From contig CAWHWB010000004.1 in NCBI GenBank assembly GCA_963832875.1, positions 227,890 through 291,889 on the forward strand: a stretch of 64,000 bases of DNA, in the 5' to 3' direction. Shown here one piece after another: positions 9,206 to 18,594 of this stretch. Under the pieces are notes generated by a model. The model did not search any database. It was not told where the DNA came from and was given only the letters and a program-made list of their open reading frames with translations. The DNA is from AP-15 sp963832875 (GTDB taxonomy: Bacteria; Pseudomonadota; Alphaproteobacteria; ATCC43930; CGMCC-115725). The translations under genes were made by a program, and so were the position numbers. The stretch's first letter is position 1; every line of letters begins with the position of its first letter.

Positions 9206-9736
9206 TCAGAGCAGGGTGACGCGCTCGGCCTCCAGGCCTTTTTTGCCATCGACCACCTCGACCCTGACCCGCTGGCCGGGGTCGAGTGCCGCGACCCCGC
9301 TGCGACGCAGCGCGGTGACATGGATGAACACGTCCTTGCCGCCGCTATCGGGCGAAATGAAGCCGTAGCCCTTGTCGGCCTCGAACCATTTGACCGCTCC
9401 CTCCAGGGTTGTGGAGGGACGCGAGACGCGACGGTCGAAGCCGCCGCCGCCGCCGCTGGACGGCCCGGTCGCCGTGCTGCGGTCGACATTCAAGACATTG
9501 GTCACCAGCGGGCCCTTGGCTCCGGCGCCGATCTCGCAGGTGATCGAGGCGCCTTCCGGCACATCCTCGTAGCCGGCGCGGCGCAGCACGGCCATCGGCA
9601 GAAAGGCGTCCTGCGAACCGTCCGACAACGTGATGAAACCGAAACCTTTGCCGGCGTTGAACCACTTGACTTTGGCTTCGACGCGACGGCCTGGGGCGGT
9701 GTCTTCACGGAAGAAGCCGGGGCGGCGTTCGTACAT
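9206..9736 (-). CDS. Protein with two cold-shock domains
   Basis: This 176-residue protein has two cold-shock OB-folds, each a single-stranded nucleic-acid binder. The first begins AKVKWFNAGKGFGFI (about residue 20) and the second GAVKWFEADKGYGFI (about 112). A Gly/Ser-rich linker separates them. Both keep the RNP1-like K-G-[FY]-G-F-I core. The first domain has FLPMAVLRRAG where most have FVHxSAL; the second keeps DVFIHVTALRRSG. Double-domain Csp proteins are typical of alphaproteobacteria. The start is the ATG after AGAGGACCC; the upstream extension is not conserved-looking. Likely an RNA chaperone induced in stationary phase or stress. Confidence 0.88.
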   Translation of the reverse strand: MYERRPGFFREDTAPGRRVEAKVKWFNAGKGFGFITLSDGSQDAFLPMAVLRRAGYEDVPEGASITCEIGAGAKGPLVTNVLNVDRSTATGPSSGGGGGFDRRVSRPSTTLEGAVKWFEADKGYGFISPDSGGKDVFIHVTALRRSGVAALDPGQRVRVEVVDGKKGLEAERVTLL

Positions 9737-9879
9737 GGGTCCTCTAAACGTCGGATAGAAAAGCGGCGAGCGCGCGGAACGCCTAATCATACCGCAACTC
9801 CGCCGCCTCGCGCTAGCCGTCAGATCGCCCCATTGCCGCCCCATTTTTATCGATGGCGTTCGCCTAGGCTGCCGGCGAG

Positions 9880-10729
9880 CTATCCGGAGAACGCCGTCAG
9901 GCGCTGGTTCTGCTCGCCCAAACCCTCGACCGAAAGCCGCATCCGGTCGCCAGGCTTCAGGAATTGCGGTGGCTTCATGCCGAGTCCGACCCCTGACGGG
10001 GTCCCAGTGGCGATCACGTCGCCCGGCTCCAACGTCAGGAAATGGCTAACATAGCTGACGATCTCGTCGATCCCGAAAATCAGATCGGCGGTGTTGCTGT
10101 TCTGCACCCGCTTGCCGTTGACCTCGGTCCACAGCGCCAGACTGCCCGGGTCGGGCACCTCGTCGGCGGTGACGACCCAGGGGCCGATCGGGCCAAAGGT
10201 GTCGGCACTCTTGCCCTTGGTCCATTGGCCGCCGCGCTCGATCTGAAATTCGCGCTCGGAGACGTCGTTGACGACGCAATAGCCGGCGACGTGCCGGCGC
10301 GCGTCATTCGCCGCGACATAGCGCGCGAGGCTGCCGATGACGATGCCGAGCTCGACCTCCCAATCGGTCTTCTGCGAGGCTTTGGGGATAATCACGTCAT
10401 CATTGGCGCCGACGATGCACGAGGTCGCCTTCATGAAGATGATCGGCTCCTTGGGGATCGCCGCCCCGGTCTCCGCCGCGTGCTGGCGATAATTGAGCCC
10501 GATCGCGATGAATTTCGGCACCCGCCCGACACAAGGGCCGAGCCGCGGCGTGCCCGAAACCAGCGGCAGGCTTGCCGGGTCGGTGCGCCGCAGCCGGTCG
10601 AGCGCCGCCGGAGCGAGTGCCGCGCCGTCGATGTCGTCGACGACGCCGGAAAGATCGCGGATTCTGCCGTCGCGATCGACAAGACCCGGGTTTCTCCTGG
10701 CCCGCAGGCCCATATCGAAGCAGCTTCAT
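9880..10729 (-). CDS. Fumarylacetoacetate-hydrolase family protein, N-terminus frameshifted as assembled
   Basis: This roughly 280-residue FAH-fold hydrolase reads FIAIGLNYRQHAAETG, then the metal site WEVELGIVIG and VVNDVSERE, then TGTPSGVGLG. The whole resembles the branch annotated as ureidoglycolate lyase or 2,4-diketo-3-deoxy-L-fuconate hydrolase. The natural start is ATG 10729 (MKLLRYGPAGQEKPG) behind a perfect AGGAGG at 8-base spacing, but that frame is lost between about 10684 and 10697. One extra base there shifts into LVDRDGRIRDLSG. An in-frame ATG at 10713 would still allow a slightly shortened product. It lies 22 bp after the SDR at 10752-11507, so the two probably form one operon. 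Confidence 0.8.
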
Positions 10730-10751
10730 CGGCAATGCCTCCTGTTGCAGC

Positions 10752-11507
10752 TCACAGCGTAAAGCCGCCGTCGATCACGTGGATCGCGCCGGTCGTGAAT
10801 GCGGATTCGTCCGCGGCGAGATAGACGGCCAGCGCCGCCACCTCCTCGGGCGTGCCGAGCCGGCCCAGGGGCTGGCGCGCGACAAAGGCGCGGCGTGCGG
10901 CTTCGGTGCCGCCGACGACGCGCACCCCCTGCGCGGCGATCCGGTCTGCGAGCGACGGCGTTTCAATCGTGCCCGGGCAGATCGCGTTGCAGCGAATTCC
11001 CTGGGTGATGAAATCGGCGGCGACCGATTTGGTCAGCCCGATCACCGCGGCCTTGGTCGCACCATAGATGCAGCGGTTTGGCGCACCTTTCACCGAGGAG
11101 ACGGTCGAGGCCATGTTGATGATCGAGGCTCCATCGCCGCGTTCCAGTATTTTAGGCAAAAAGGCTCGGATCATCATGAACATCGAGCGCACATTGAGGA
11201 CGAAGGACGCATCCCAGTCGATCGGCTCGGCGTCGAGGATTGTGCCGTGATGGACAAAGCCGGCGCAATTGAAGAGCACGTCGAGCGGCCCCAGCTCGTC
11301 GGCCAATGCCGCGATCGCGTCGTCCTCGGTCACGTCGAGCCGGCGAGTCGCGATCAGCGCGTCGGCCAACGGCGACAGTTTGTCCTCGGCGACGTCGGTC
11401 GCCAGCACGCTCGCACCCTCGGCGGCAAAGGCCAATGCCGCTGCCCGGCCGATCCCCTGCGCCGCCGCCGTCACCAATGCGCGCTTGCCCGCGAGCCGTC
11501 CCGCCAT
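10752..11507 (-). CDS. Short-chain dehydrogenase, DHRS6/BDH2-like or 2-keto-3-deoxy-L-fuconate dehydrogenase type
   Basis: This 251-residue classical SDR has TAAAQGIGRAAA at the cofactor loop and TDVAED after strand 2, with an Asp favouring NAD. It has FNCAG, the catalytic Ser in MASTVSS and Tyr/Lys in YGATK, with VIDGGFTL at the C-terminus. It is the first gene of a two-gene unit with the FAH hydrolase. An SDR plus this FAH branch is the known pair that oxidises 2-keto-3-deoxy-L-fuconate and splits the diketo product into pyruvate and lactate. That pathway reading is inference; a hydroxybutyrate dehydrogenase is the alternative. The start MAGRLAGKR follows the family boundary; its ribosome site is weak. 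Confidence 0.83.
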   Translation of the reverse strand: MAGRLAGKRALVTAAAQGIGRAAALAFAAEGASVLATDVAEDKLSPLADALIATRRLDVTEDDAIAALADELGPLDVLFNCAGFVHHGTILDAEPIDWDASFVLNVRSMFMMIRAFLPKILERGDGASIINMASTVSSVKGAPNRCIYGATKAAVIGLTKSVAADFITQGIRCNAICPGTIETPSLADRIAAQGVRVVGGTEAARRAFVARQPLGRLGTPEEVAALAVYLAADESAFTTGAIHVIDGGFTL

Positions 11508-11724
11508 CGCCGCCCGCCTTCGCCAGTCCAGCGGGGAAATTGCCACGCCCGGCCCGGGCCTGTAAATCCGGTCGGAAACAGTGACATTCAAGGATGTCCG
11601 AAGCGCGAGCGGTGCCGGCGCAGCCGAGCGGTCACTAGCGGAAATTCGCCGCTATCGCGTCATTACCGCATCCGTTGCACGCGAAGGCTGGCTGCATGCC
11701 TCTCCACCGCTTCACCATCTTGGC

Positions 11725-12228
11725 TCAGCCCCGCCGCCCGCCCCCCAGGATCTCACCCAGGGTGACCGGGCGGAAACCCCAGACGTCGACCCCGACATCG
11801 AACTGCCGCGGCTGCGGCTTCAGCCTGCCATGACAATGGCCGTGAAGGTTGATCCAGCCCTTGCCCATGCCACGCCAGGTGCGAAACGGGTAATGGCACA
11901 GCACCAACGACACGCTTTCGGCGGTGATCTCGATGTAGGGCTGCACGCTCTCCCAACTCTCGAGGCGCGTCGTCTCCGGAGGGTCGTTGTTTCCGGTGAC
12001 GAGGTGCTTGCGGCCGTGAAGGCGAGCCAGGAACTGTGCGACAGCGTCCGGTCGCTCGCGAATAGCAAAATCGCCGAGGTGCCACACTTCGTCGCCGGGT
12101 TCGACGGTCTCGTTCCACCGATCCACGATCGCGGCGTTCATCGCCGCGACCGACGCAAACGGGCGGCGATAGAGGCCCAGAGCCCCGCCATGCCCGAAAT
12201 GCGTGTCGCTGGTGAAAAAAACCGTCAT
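11725..12228 (-). CDS. Calcineurin-like metallophosphoesterase
   Basis: This 167-residue protein shows the five metallophosphoesterase metal motifs in order: SDTHFGH near the N-terminus, HLGDFA, GNND, CHYPFR and HGHCHG. It resembles the small single-domain phosphoesterases that hydrolyse phosphodiesters or phosphomonoesters using two metals. The start MTVFFTSDTH is chosen because the first motif normally lies within ten residues of the N-terminus; the longer frame adds 68 Arg-rich residues. No signal peptide, so cytoplasmic. The substrate is not predictable. Confidence 0.85.
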   Translation of the reverse strand: MTVFFTSDTHFGHGGALGLYRRPFASVAAMNAAIVDRWNETVEPGDEVWHLGDFAIRERPDAVAQFLARLHGRKHLVTGNNDPPETTRLESWESVQPYIEITAESVSLVLCHYPFRTWRGMGKGWINLHGHCHGRLKPQPRQFDVGVDVWGFRPVTLGEILGGGRRG

Positions 12229-12632
12229 GGGTGGTCGGCCAACAGCAACGTCGCTCTGAGAAGGAAGCAGTCGAGCACTGCTCGGGCACGGGCGATAAAC
12301 ATATTTCCGACCCGGCCGGGATCCAAAACGGATTCGCATGCGGCGATCATTCCCGCTTTCGCGCCGCAAAAGCACTTTGGCTGCCGGCTTTCTCCGGGAA
12401 AGCTGGGATCGAGGGTTCGAGAGCGAACGCACCAGTCCGAGACCTAGTAGATTAAAAATTCTTCCGCAGGCGCGATGTTAAGTATCGCGATCATTCGCCT
12501 CATTCCCCCCTCGACACCCGGTTTATCCTCGGTCCGATCGGAAGCAAAAAGGCGGGATAGCCGGCTCGGGCGAAGCCGCTCGACACCGCCGGCGCCGGTG
12601 TCAAAATAGGGTCTCGGGGAGGAGGCCGGACC
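12229..12632. other. Intergenic region between divergent genes
   Basis: These 404 bp separate the phosphoesterase from the acyl-CoA ligase, which are transcribed outward. The middle (about 12445-12480) is locally AT-richer, and GCGATgttaagtATCGC is a small hairpin near 12471. Promoters for both genes probably lie here. No reading frame looks genuine. Confidence 0.45.
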
Positions 12633-14270
12633 ATGCTGAAAGCCGAAAACAACCCCTATGAACTGGGGCTCGACAAGAACCCGGCCAATTTTGTGCCGCT
12701 GAGCCCGATCGGCTTTCTGCTGCGCAGCGCTGCCGTCTATCCCGACCGGCCGGCGGTTGTCTACGGGCCGCGCCGCTACGGCTGGCGTCGGGCGCTCGAA
12801 CGCTGCCGCCGGCTGGCCGCGGCTCTAGCGGCGCGAGGCGTCGGCCGCGGCGATACCGTGGCGGTGATGGCGCCCAACATTCCCGAGGTGTTCGAGGCGC
12901 ATTTCGGCGTGCCGATGACGGGTGCGGTGCTGAATGCGCTGAACATACGGCTCGACTCCGAAACCATCGCCTTCATCCTGCGCCACGGCGAGGCCAAGGT
13001 GTTGATCACCGACACCGAATTCGCTCCGGTCGTCGAGGCGGCCCTGGCCCAGCTCGAACGCAAGCCATTCGTTGTCGACATTCTCGATCCGGCCGGTCCG
13101 AGCGGCGCGCGCCTCGGCCCGATCGATTACGAGGCCTTTCTCGCCGGCGGCGATCCGGGTTTTCCGGAAATCACGCCCGCAGACGAATGGGATGCGATCG
13201 CGCTGAACTACACCTCCGGCACCACCGGCAACCCGAAGGGCGTTGTCTATCACCATCGCGGCGCCTATCTGAACGCGCTCGGCAACATCCTGGTCTGGGG
13301 ATTACGCCAGCATCCGGTCTATCTGTGGACCTTGCCGATGTTCCACTGCAATGGCTGGTGCTTTCCGTGGACGATTACCGCCTTGGCCGGGACCCATGTC
13401 TGCCTGCGCCGGGTCGAGGCGGCCGCGATCTACGAGACAATCGCGAAGGAGGGCGTTACCCATCTGTGCGGCGCGCCGGTGGTGATGAACATGCTGCTGA
13501 ACGCCGGGCCGGGGCTGAGCCATTCGCTCGACCGGCGGATCGAAATGATGACCGCGGGGGCATCGCCGCCGGCCGCGGTCATCGAGGGCATGGAACGGAT
13601 CGGCTTTCACATCACCCATGTCTATGGCCTGACCGAGGTTTACGGGCCAGCCACCGTATGCGCCTGGCACGGCGAGTGGGACGCATTGCCGACCGAGGAG
13701 CGCTCGCGGCTGAAGGCGCGCCAAGGGGTCAACTACCCGGTGCTCGAGGGGCTGATGGTCGCCGATCCGGCGAGCCTGGTACCGGTCCCAGCCGACGGTG
13801 CCGCGATGGGCGAAATCTTTATGCGCGGCAACATCGTCATGAAGGGCTATCTGAAAAACCCGCAGGCGACCGAGGAGGCTTTTGCCGGCGGTTGGTTCCA
13901 CACCGGCGATCTGGGCGTCGTTCACCCCGACGGCTATATCGAATTGAGGGACCGCTCGAAGGACATCATCATCTCCGGCGGCGAGAACATCTCGACAGTC
14001 GAGGTCGAGAGCGTGCTCTACCGCCATCCGGCCGTGCTCGAAGCCGCGGTCGTCGCGCGCCCCGACCCGATGTGGGGCGAGACCCCGTGCGCCTTCGTCG
14101 ATTTGAAGCCCGAGGCTGTCGCCAGCGCCGACGACATCATCGGCTTCTGCCGCGAGCACCTCGCCCGCTTCAAGGCACCGCGCACGGTGATCTTCGGGCC
14201 GCTCCCCAAGACCGCGACCGGCAAGATCCAGAAATTCCTGTTGCGCGAGCGCGCCAAGGGCGACGCCTAG
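12633..14270 (+). CDS. Acyl-CoA synthetase (AMP-forming), medium-chain/DmdB-like branch
   Basis: This 545-residue ANL enzyme activates a carboxylate through acyl-AMP. NYTSGTTGNPKGVVYHHRG is the phosphate-binding motif. MFHCNGWCFPW is the aromatic-rich acyl-pocket segment typical of the branch with DmdB and plant AAE enzymes. HVYGLTEVYGPAT is A5, GWFHTGDLGV with RDRSKDIIISGGENIS is the hinge, and PKTATGKIQK contains the catalytic C-terminal Lys. The start follows GGGGAGGAGG. The thiolase gene begins 43 bp downstream on the same strand, so the two probably act in one degradation route: acid activation followed by thiolysis. Confidence 0.88.
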   Translation: MLKAENNPYELGLDKNPANFVPLSPIGFLLRSAAVYPDRPAVVYGPRRYGWRRALERCRRLAAALAARGVGRGDTVAVMAPNIPEVFEAHFGVPMTGAVLNALNIRLDSETIAFILRHGEAKVLITDTEFAPVVEAALAQLERKPFVVDILDPAGPSGARLGPIDYEAFLAGGDPGFPEITPADEWDAIALNYTSGTTGNPKGVVYHHRGAYLNALGNILVWGLRQHPVYLWTLPMFHCNGWCFPWTITALAGTHVCLRRVEAAAIYETIAKEGVTHLCGAPVVMNMLLNAGPGLSHSLDRRIEMMTAGASPPAAVIEGMERIGFHITHVYGLTEVYGPATVCAWHGEWDALPTEERSRLKARQGVNYPVLEGLMVADPASLVPVPADGAAMGEIFMRGNIVMKGYLKNPQATEEAFAGGWFHTGDLGVVHPDGYIELRDRSKDIIISGGENISTVEVESVLYRHPAVLEAAVVARPDPMWGETPCAFVDLKPEAVASADDIIGFCREHLARFKAPRTVIFGPLPKTATGKIQKFLLRERAKGDA

Positions 14271-14313
14271 GGCCAACCGCCGGAACGACCCTTTTGGACA
14301 GGAGGAGGAAGCC

Positions 14314-15517
14314 ATGCGCGAAGCCGTGATCGTCTCGACCGCCCGCACCCCGATCGGCCGGGCCTATCGCGGCGCCTTCAACGACACCCAGGCGCAGCAG
14401 ATGGCCGGACATGTGGTCGCCGAGGCGGTGCGCCGCGCCGGCCTCGATCCGGGCGAAATCGAGGATGTGGTCTTGGGCGCGGCACTGCAGCAGGGCTCGT
14501 CGGGCTACAACATCGCCCGCCAGGCGGCGGTCCGCGCCGGGCTGCCGGTTTCGGTCGCCGGCATGACGGTCGACCGGCAATGCGCCTCGGGGCTGATGGC
14601 GATCGCGACCGCGGCGAAAGAGATCGTGGATGACGGCATGACCATCGCGGTCGGCGGCGGCGTCGAGTTCGATCTCCTTGGTGCAGAACGACAAGCGCAA
14701 CGAATACCGCGCCCAGGACCCCTGGCTGGTCGAGCACCGGCCCGACCTCTACATGACCATGATCGAGACCGCCGAAATCGTCGCCGAGCGCTATCAGGTG
14801 ACCCGCGAGGCGCAGGACGAGTACGCGCTTTCATCTCAGCAGCGCACCGCGGCGGCGCAGGCCGAGAGCCGGCTCGCAACCGAAATCGTACCTCTCCCGT
14901 CGATGATGCGGGTCGACAACCGCGAGACCGGCGAGACCGCTTCGATCCCGGTCACTCTAGACAAGGACGAGGGCAATCGCCCGTCGACGACGCTCGCCGG
15001 CCTCGCGGCGCTGAAGCCGGTGTTCCGCGACGGGCAGAGGATCAAGGAGGGCCGGTTCGTCACCGCCGGCAACGCCTCGCAACTCTCCGACGGCGCCTCC
15101 GCTTCGGTGCTGATGGAAGCGAGCGAGGCTGAGCGCCGCGGACTTCAGCCGCTCGGTCTTTATCGCGGGATGGCGGTCGCCGGCTGCGCCCCCGACGAAA
15201 TGGGGATCGGCCCGGTCTTCGCCGTGCCAAAGCTGCTGCGGCAGCACGGGCTCCAGGTCAGCGACATCGGCCTGTGGGAGTTGAACGAGGCCTTTGCCGT
15301 GCAGGCGCTCTATTGTCGCGACCGCCTCGGCATCGACCCCGAGCGCTACAATGTCAATGGCGGCGCCATCTCGATCGGCCACCCCTACGGCATGTCGGGG
15401 GCGCGCATGGTGGGGCACGCCCTGATCGAAGGTCGGCATCGCGGCGTGCGTTTTGTAGTGGTCACGATGTGCGTCGGCGGCGGCATGGGTGCCGCCGGGC
15501 TCTTCGAGGTGCTGTGA
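14314..15517 (+). pseudogene. Acetyl-CoA acetyltransferase (thiolase), split by one extra base
   Basis: Together the two frames encode a complete thiolase of about 400 residues, which cleaves 3-ketoacyl-CoA or condenses two acyl-CoAs. Frame one gives MREAVIVSTARTPIG and the nucleophilic Cys90 in DRQCASGL. After the shift, frame two gives WELNEAFA, GGAISIGHPYGMSG with the catalytic His, and the second Cys in VTMCVGGGMG. The break is at 14668-14669, where GTCGAGTTCGATCTCC would read V-E-S-I-S if one T were removed. Every catalytic residue is intact, so either the assembly has a one-base error or the gene is very recently broken. GGAGGAGG precedes the start. Confidence 0.82.
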
Positions 15518-15716
15518 ACGCCACTGATGCGGGGCAAGGGCTTCCGCTGTCCGAACGTTTACCCAAGATATTCCGCTAATCTCGCCGATTCGACTACTAT
15601 ATCTTGATTTCGATGCCTCTTAACCTTTTATTGCCACAGATGTGCGGTTTATTGTATTGACCATCCGTCGACGCCGCGTATGCTGATGGTTACCAATCGA
15701 TTATGGAACCTCGGCA

Positions 15717-16383
15717 ATGCGCTGTTCGCGACCAGCGGTGGTTATTCTGTTGCTGAGCCAGGTTATCGCCGCGCCGACGATCGCCGGCGAGCGCAGGACG
15801 CCGCGCGCGGCAACAGCGGCCGCCGGCAATTCGCGTGCCGGCAATTCGCTTGACCGCGTCGCGTTCGCCGTGGACGGCGCCGAGTTCGAGCCATGGCGCC
15901 GACGAGGCGATGTGGCGCCTCGATCCGGCCGGGCCCCAGGGGCCGATGCAGGTCACCGAGGCTGCGGCAACCGATGTCGGCGGCGGCGACCGCTTCGATA
16001 CCGAGCAAAACCGCCAGATCGGCCGGGCCTATCTGGCGCAGCTCTACCACCGCTATGGAAACTGGCCCGACGCGATCGCCGCCTATAATTGGGGCATCGG
16101 CAATTTCGACGCCTGGGTCAAGGCGGGGCGACCGGCCGACCGGGCCCCGGTCGAGGTCTCGTCCTATCTGGGGCGCGTTCTACACGACAGCGGCCTGTGC
16201 GAGGGCGCGTCCGCGAACCGCCCGCCGTGGACTCCCGCAGCGCCCGTCAGCTGCACCGATCTCGGCGCCTGGGGGGACGCCATCCGCGACGGCAGTTCGC
16301 CGCGCGGCGTCGCGACCAAGCATTTCTATTCCCAGCTTGACAAGGCCATGCGACTCGCCGCCCAGCGTGCCGGGCGCCGCTAA
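15717..16383 (+). pseudogene. Lytic transglycosylase (SLT-type), exported, split by one extra base
   Basis: The first frame gives a Sec signal peptide (hydrophobic VVILLLSQVIAAPTIAG) and runs to VDGAE. The second frame continues S-S-H-G, then GPQGPMQVTEAAA, IGRAYLAQLYHRYGNW and AIAAYNWGIGN. The join restores the catalytic Glu in an E-S-S-H-G motif followed by the G-P-M-Q-V and A-Y-N-W-G motifs of family 1 transglycosylases, which cleave peptidoglycan glycan strands. The break is at 15885-15886 (CCGAGTTCGAGCC), where one surplus T explains it. Length and composition are otherwise normal. Periplasmic. Confidence 0.72.
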
Positions 16384-16424
16384 TCGTCCTCCCGACACCC
16401 GCCTGGAACGCTGCCGATCCACTT

Positions 16425-16533
16425 CGTCGTCATACCCGCGGAAGCGGCTGCCCAGACCCTGCCCCTGGGCCGCAACAGGGGCAACCTGCACCTCGCTTGA
16501 AACCCTGGACCCCCGCTTTTCGCGTCGGCGACA
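16425..16533. repeat. Degenerate palindromic repeat (family B, copy 2)
   Basis: CGTCATACCCGCGGAAGCGG opens the unit and GGACCCCCGCTTTTCGCG closes it, matching the two halves of the copy at 4514-4600. The middle contains TGCCCCTGggccgcaaCAGGGGCA, an 8-bp-arm hairpin. It lies between a + gene and a - gene that converge. Confidence 0.55.
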
Positions 16534-16603
16534 AAAAAGAGGGCGCGGTACTCATGGAGGCCGCGACGGCCAGCCGAGCGGCCGCAGCCTCCAGGTTCCG
16601 CCG

Positions 16604-17008
16604 TCAGGCCGCGGCGTGGTCCGCGGGCGCCGGCTCGTCCTTGTCGAAGTCGAATTCGACCTTGGCGCCGTGCGGGTCGTTGAAGAACAATTGCCAGATG
16701 CCGCCGCCGGGCAGCCGGCGCAGCTCGTATTCGACGCCCTCGCGCTTCAAGGTCGCGACCGTGCCGGGCAGGTCCTTGGCGCTGAACGCCATATGGTCGA
16801 GCACGCCGGCGCGCTCCTCGGGAAGCGGATCGCGATGGATCACGTGCAGGATCGGCGCCTCACCGCCCTCGGCATAGAGCCACCAGCCGGGAAACTGGAA
16901 CGGTGGACGCCAGCCGACCCGGAACCCGAACAGATCGCAATAAAAGCGGCGGGTCGCCTCGAGGTCGTCGCTCAAGACGGTGAAGTGGTTCATCGCAGCC
17001 ACGCTCAT
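16604..17008 (-). CDS. VOC family protein (glyoxalase fold)
   Basis: This 134-residue protein has the paired VOC modules MNHFTVLSDDLEATRRFY and LDHMAFSAKDL, ending WQLFFNDPHGAKVEFDFD. The two His and the C-terminal Glu fit the metal triad of dioxygenase- and glyoxalase-type VOC enzymes. GGGAG before ATG 17008 sets the start. It is followed upstream on the same strand by the amidase at 17127-18533. The substrate is unknown. Confidence 0.82.
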   Translation of the reverse strand: MSVAAMNHFTVLSDDLEATRRFYCDLFGFRVGWRPPFQFPGWWLYAEGGEAPILHVIHRDPLPEERAGVLDHMAFSAKDLPGTVATLKREGVEYELRRLPGGGIWQLFFNDPHGAKVEFDFDKDEPAPADHAAA

Positions 17009-17126
17009 GCAGGATCTCCCTCTCTGACACCAAAGGCCGCGCGCGAACATCGGAAGCCGCAGCCCGGACATGCAGATTTGGCGAAAGTGCCGGCCGCCGT
17101 CAACCGCGCGCCCGTCCTCACGCCGT

Positions 17127-18533
17127 CTATGCGAGCGCAGGCGGGCGGCGTTCTGGCTGAGTTGTCTCAAAGGCCTGCGCCGCCCGTAACACGCGCGCGT
17201 CGCCATAGAGCGGCCCGACGATCTGCAAGCCGATCGGCAACCCGGCGCCGGTCACACCGCAAGGGATGCTGGCGGCCGGCTGGCGGGTCATGTTGAACGG
17301 ATAGCTGAACGGCGACCAGTCGATCCAATGCCGCTCGGTCGCCGGATCGTGCAGATCCTGGCCGGCGGGCAGCGCCGGGACCGGCATAGTCGGGGTCAGC
17401 AGCAGGTCGAAGTGCTGGTGAAAGGCGCCCGTTATGCGGCCGAGCGCGTTACGCACCAGATCGGCGGCGACCCACTCGACCGCTCGGATCGGCTCGCCGG
17501 CGGCGGCGGTTTCCAACAGACCCGGATCGCACAATTGCTTTCGCTCGTCTGGATAGCTGCGGAGCAGCGCGGCGGTGCCGGAAGCCCACAACGTGAACAG
17601 CGCATCGCGCGGCGAGGGGAAGATCTGCCGGACTTCTTCGACGACCGCGCCCAGCGATTCGAACTGCCGCGCCGCCTTGGCGACCGCGGCGGCGATCTCC
17701 GGAACGACCCGCGCATAGCCGAGATCGGGGCTGTAGGCGATGCGCCAGCCCTCGACCCCAGCGTCTATCCCTTGGCGCCAATCGCGCTCGTCGGGCGGCA
17801 GCGCGTAGGGATCGCGGTGGTCGGGCCGGCTCAGCACCCCCAACATCAACGCCGCGTCGGCGACTGTCCGCGTCATCGGCCCGTGATGCGAGAGCAAACC
17901 CAAGGGCGACGGCGGATAGGCCGGAACTCGGCCAAAGCTCGGCTTCAGACCGAAGATCCCGCAGAACGCCGACGGAGTGCGGATCGAGCCTGCGCCGTCG
18001 CTGCCGAGATGCAAGGGTGCGATCCCGGAAGCCGCCGCGGCTGCGGCCCCGGCGCTGCTGCCGCCCGAGGTCCGCGACAGGTCCCACGGGTTGCGGGTGA
18101 TCCCGGTCAACGGGCTGTCGCCCAAGGCCTTCCAGCCGAATTCGGGGGTCGTGGTCTTGCCGAGGATCACCGCGCCCGCCTCGCGCAGCCGCGCCACCGC
18201 CGGCGCATCCTCCGACCAGTCCTGGTCGCGCTCAACCAGGTGCGAGCCGCGCAGGGTCGGAAACCCGCGCATCGGCATCAAATCTTTTATCGTGACCGGC
18301 ACGCCGTCGATCGGCCCGCAGGGCTCGCCGCGCCGCCAACGCCCTTCCGAGGCGCGTGCGGCGGCGAGGGCACCGTCGCGATCGACGATGCAGAACGCGT
18401 TGATCTTCGGCTGCAGCCGGTCGAGCCGCTGCAACAGCACCCCGGCGGTCTCGACCGGCGACAGGGACCGATCGCGGTAGCGCTCGATCAGCGAAACCGC
18501 CGAGGCGTAGGCAAGATCGTCGTCGCCGGCCAT
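17127..18533 (-). CDS. Amidase signature family enzyme
   Basis: This 468-residue hydrolase has the Ser-cisSer-Lys triad of amidase-signature enzymes. Lys83 lies in PVTIKDL, the cis-Ser in TSGGSSAGAAAA near 159, and the nucleophile Ser183 in GAGSIRTPSAFCG. It hydrolyses an amide; GatA, allophanate hydrolase and aryl amidases share this core. No GatB or GatC lies near, so a catabolic amidase is more likely than tRNA amidotransferase. AGGAG sits 5 bases before the ATG. It is divergent from the M20 carbamoylase-like gene, and such pairs often degrade N-carbamoyl or ureido compounds. Confidence 0.87.
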   Translation of the reverse strand: MAGDDDLAYASAVSLIERYRDRSLSPVETAGVLLQRLDRLQPKINAFCIVDRDGALAAARASEGRWRRGEPCGPIDGVPVTIKDLMPMRGFPTLRGSHLVERDQDWSEDAPAVARLREAGAVILGKTTTPEFGWKALGDSPLTGITRNPWDLSRTSGGSSAGAAAAAASGIAPLHLGSDGAGSIRTPSAFCGIFGLKPSFGRVPAYPPSPLGLLSHHGPMTRTVADAALMLGVLSRPDHRDPYALPPDERDWRQGIDAGVEGWRIAYSPDLGYARVVPEIAAAVAKAARQFESLGAVVEEVRQIFPSPRDALFTLWASGTAALLRSYPDERKQLCDPGLLETAAAGEPIRAVEWVAADLVRNALGRITGAFHQHFDLLLTPTMPVPALPAGQDLHDPATERHWIDWSPFSYPFNMTRQPAASIPCGVTGAGLPIGLQIVGPLYGDARVLRAAQAFETTQPERRPPALA

Positions 18534-18594
18534 AGCTGCTCCTTTCGGCCTGCTTTCCGCACGGCTAGGATCGGACAGCTAAAACCGCGAGGGC

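Noticed and set aside
14665..14675. Programmed +1 frameshift in the thiolase
   Set aside because: No slippery codon with a stop or a rare codon is seen, and thiolases are not known to need recoding. The same kind of break in seven other genes points to error or mutation.
16604..18533. Glu-tRNA(Gln) amidotransferase operon
   Set aside because: The amidase has no GatB or GatC partner nearby, and the YqeY-domain gene at 53176 is a stand-alone protein.
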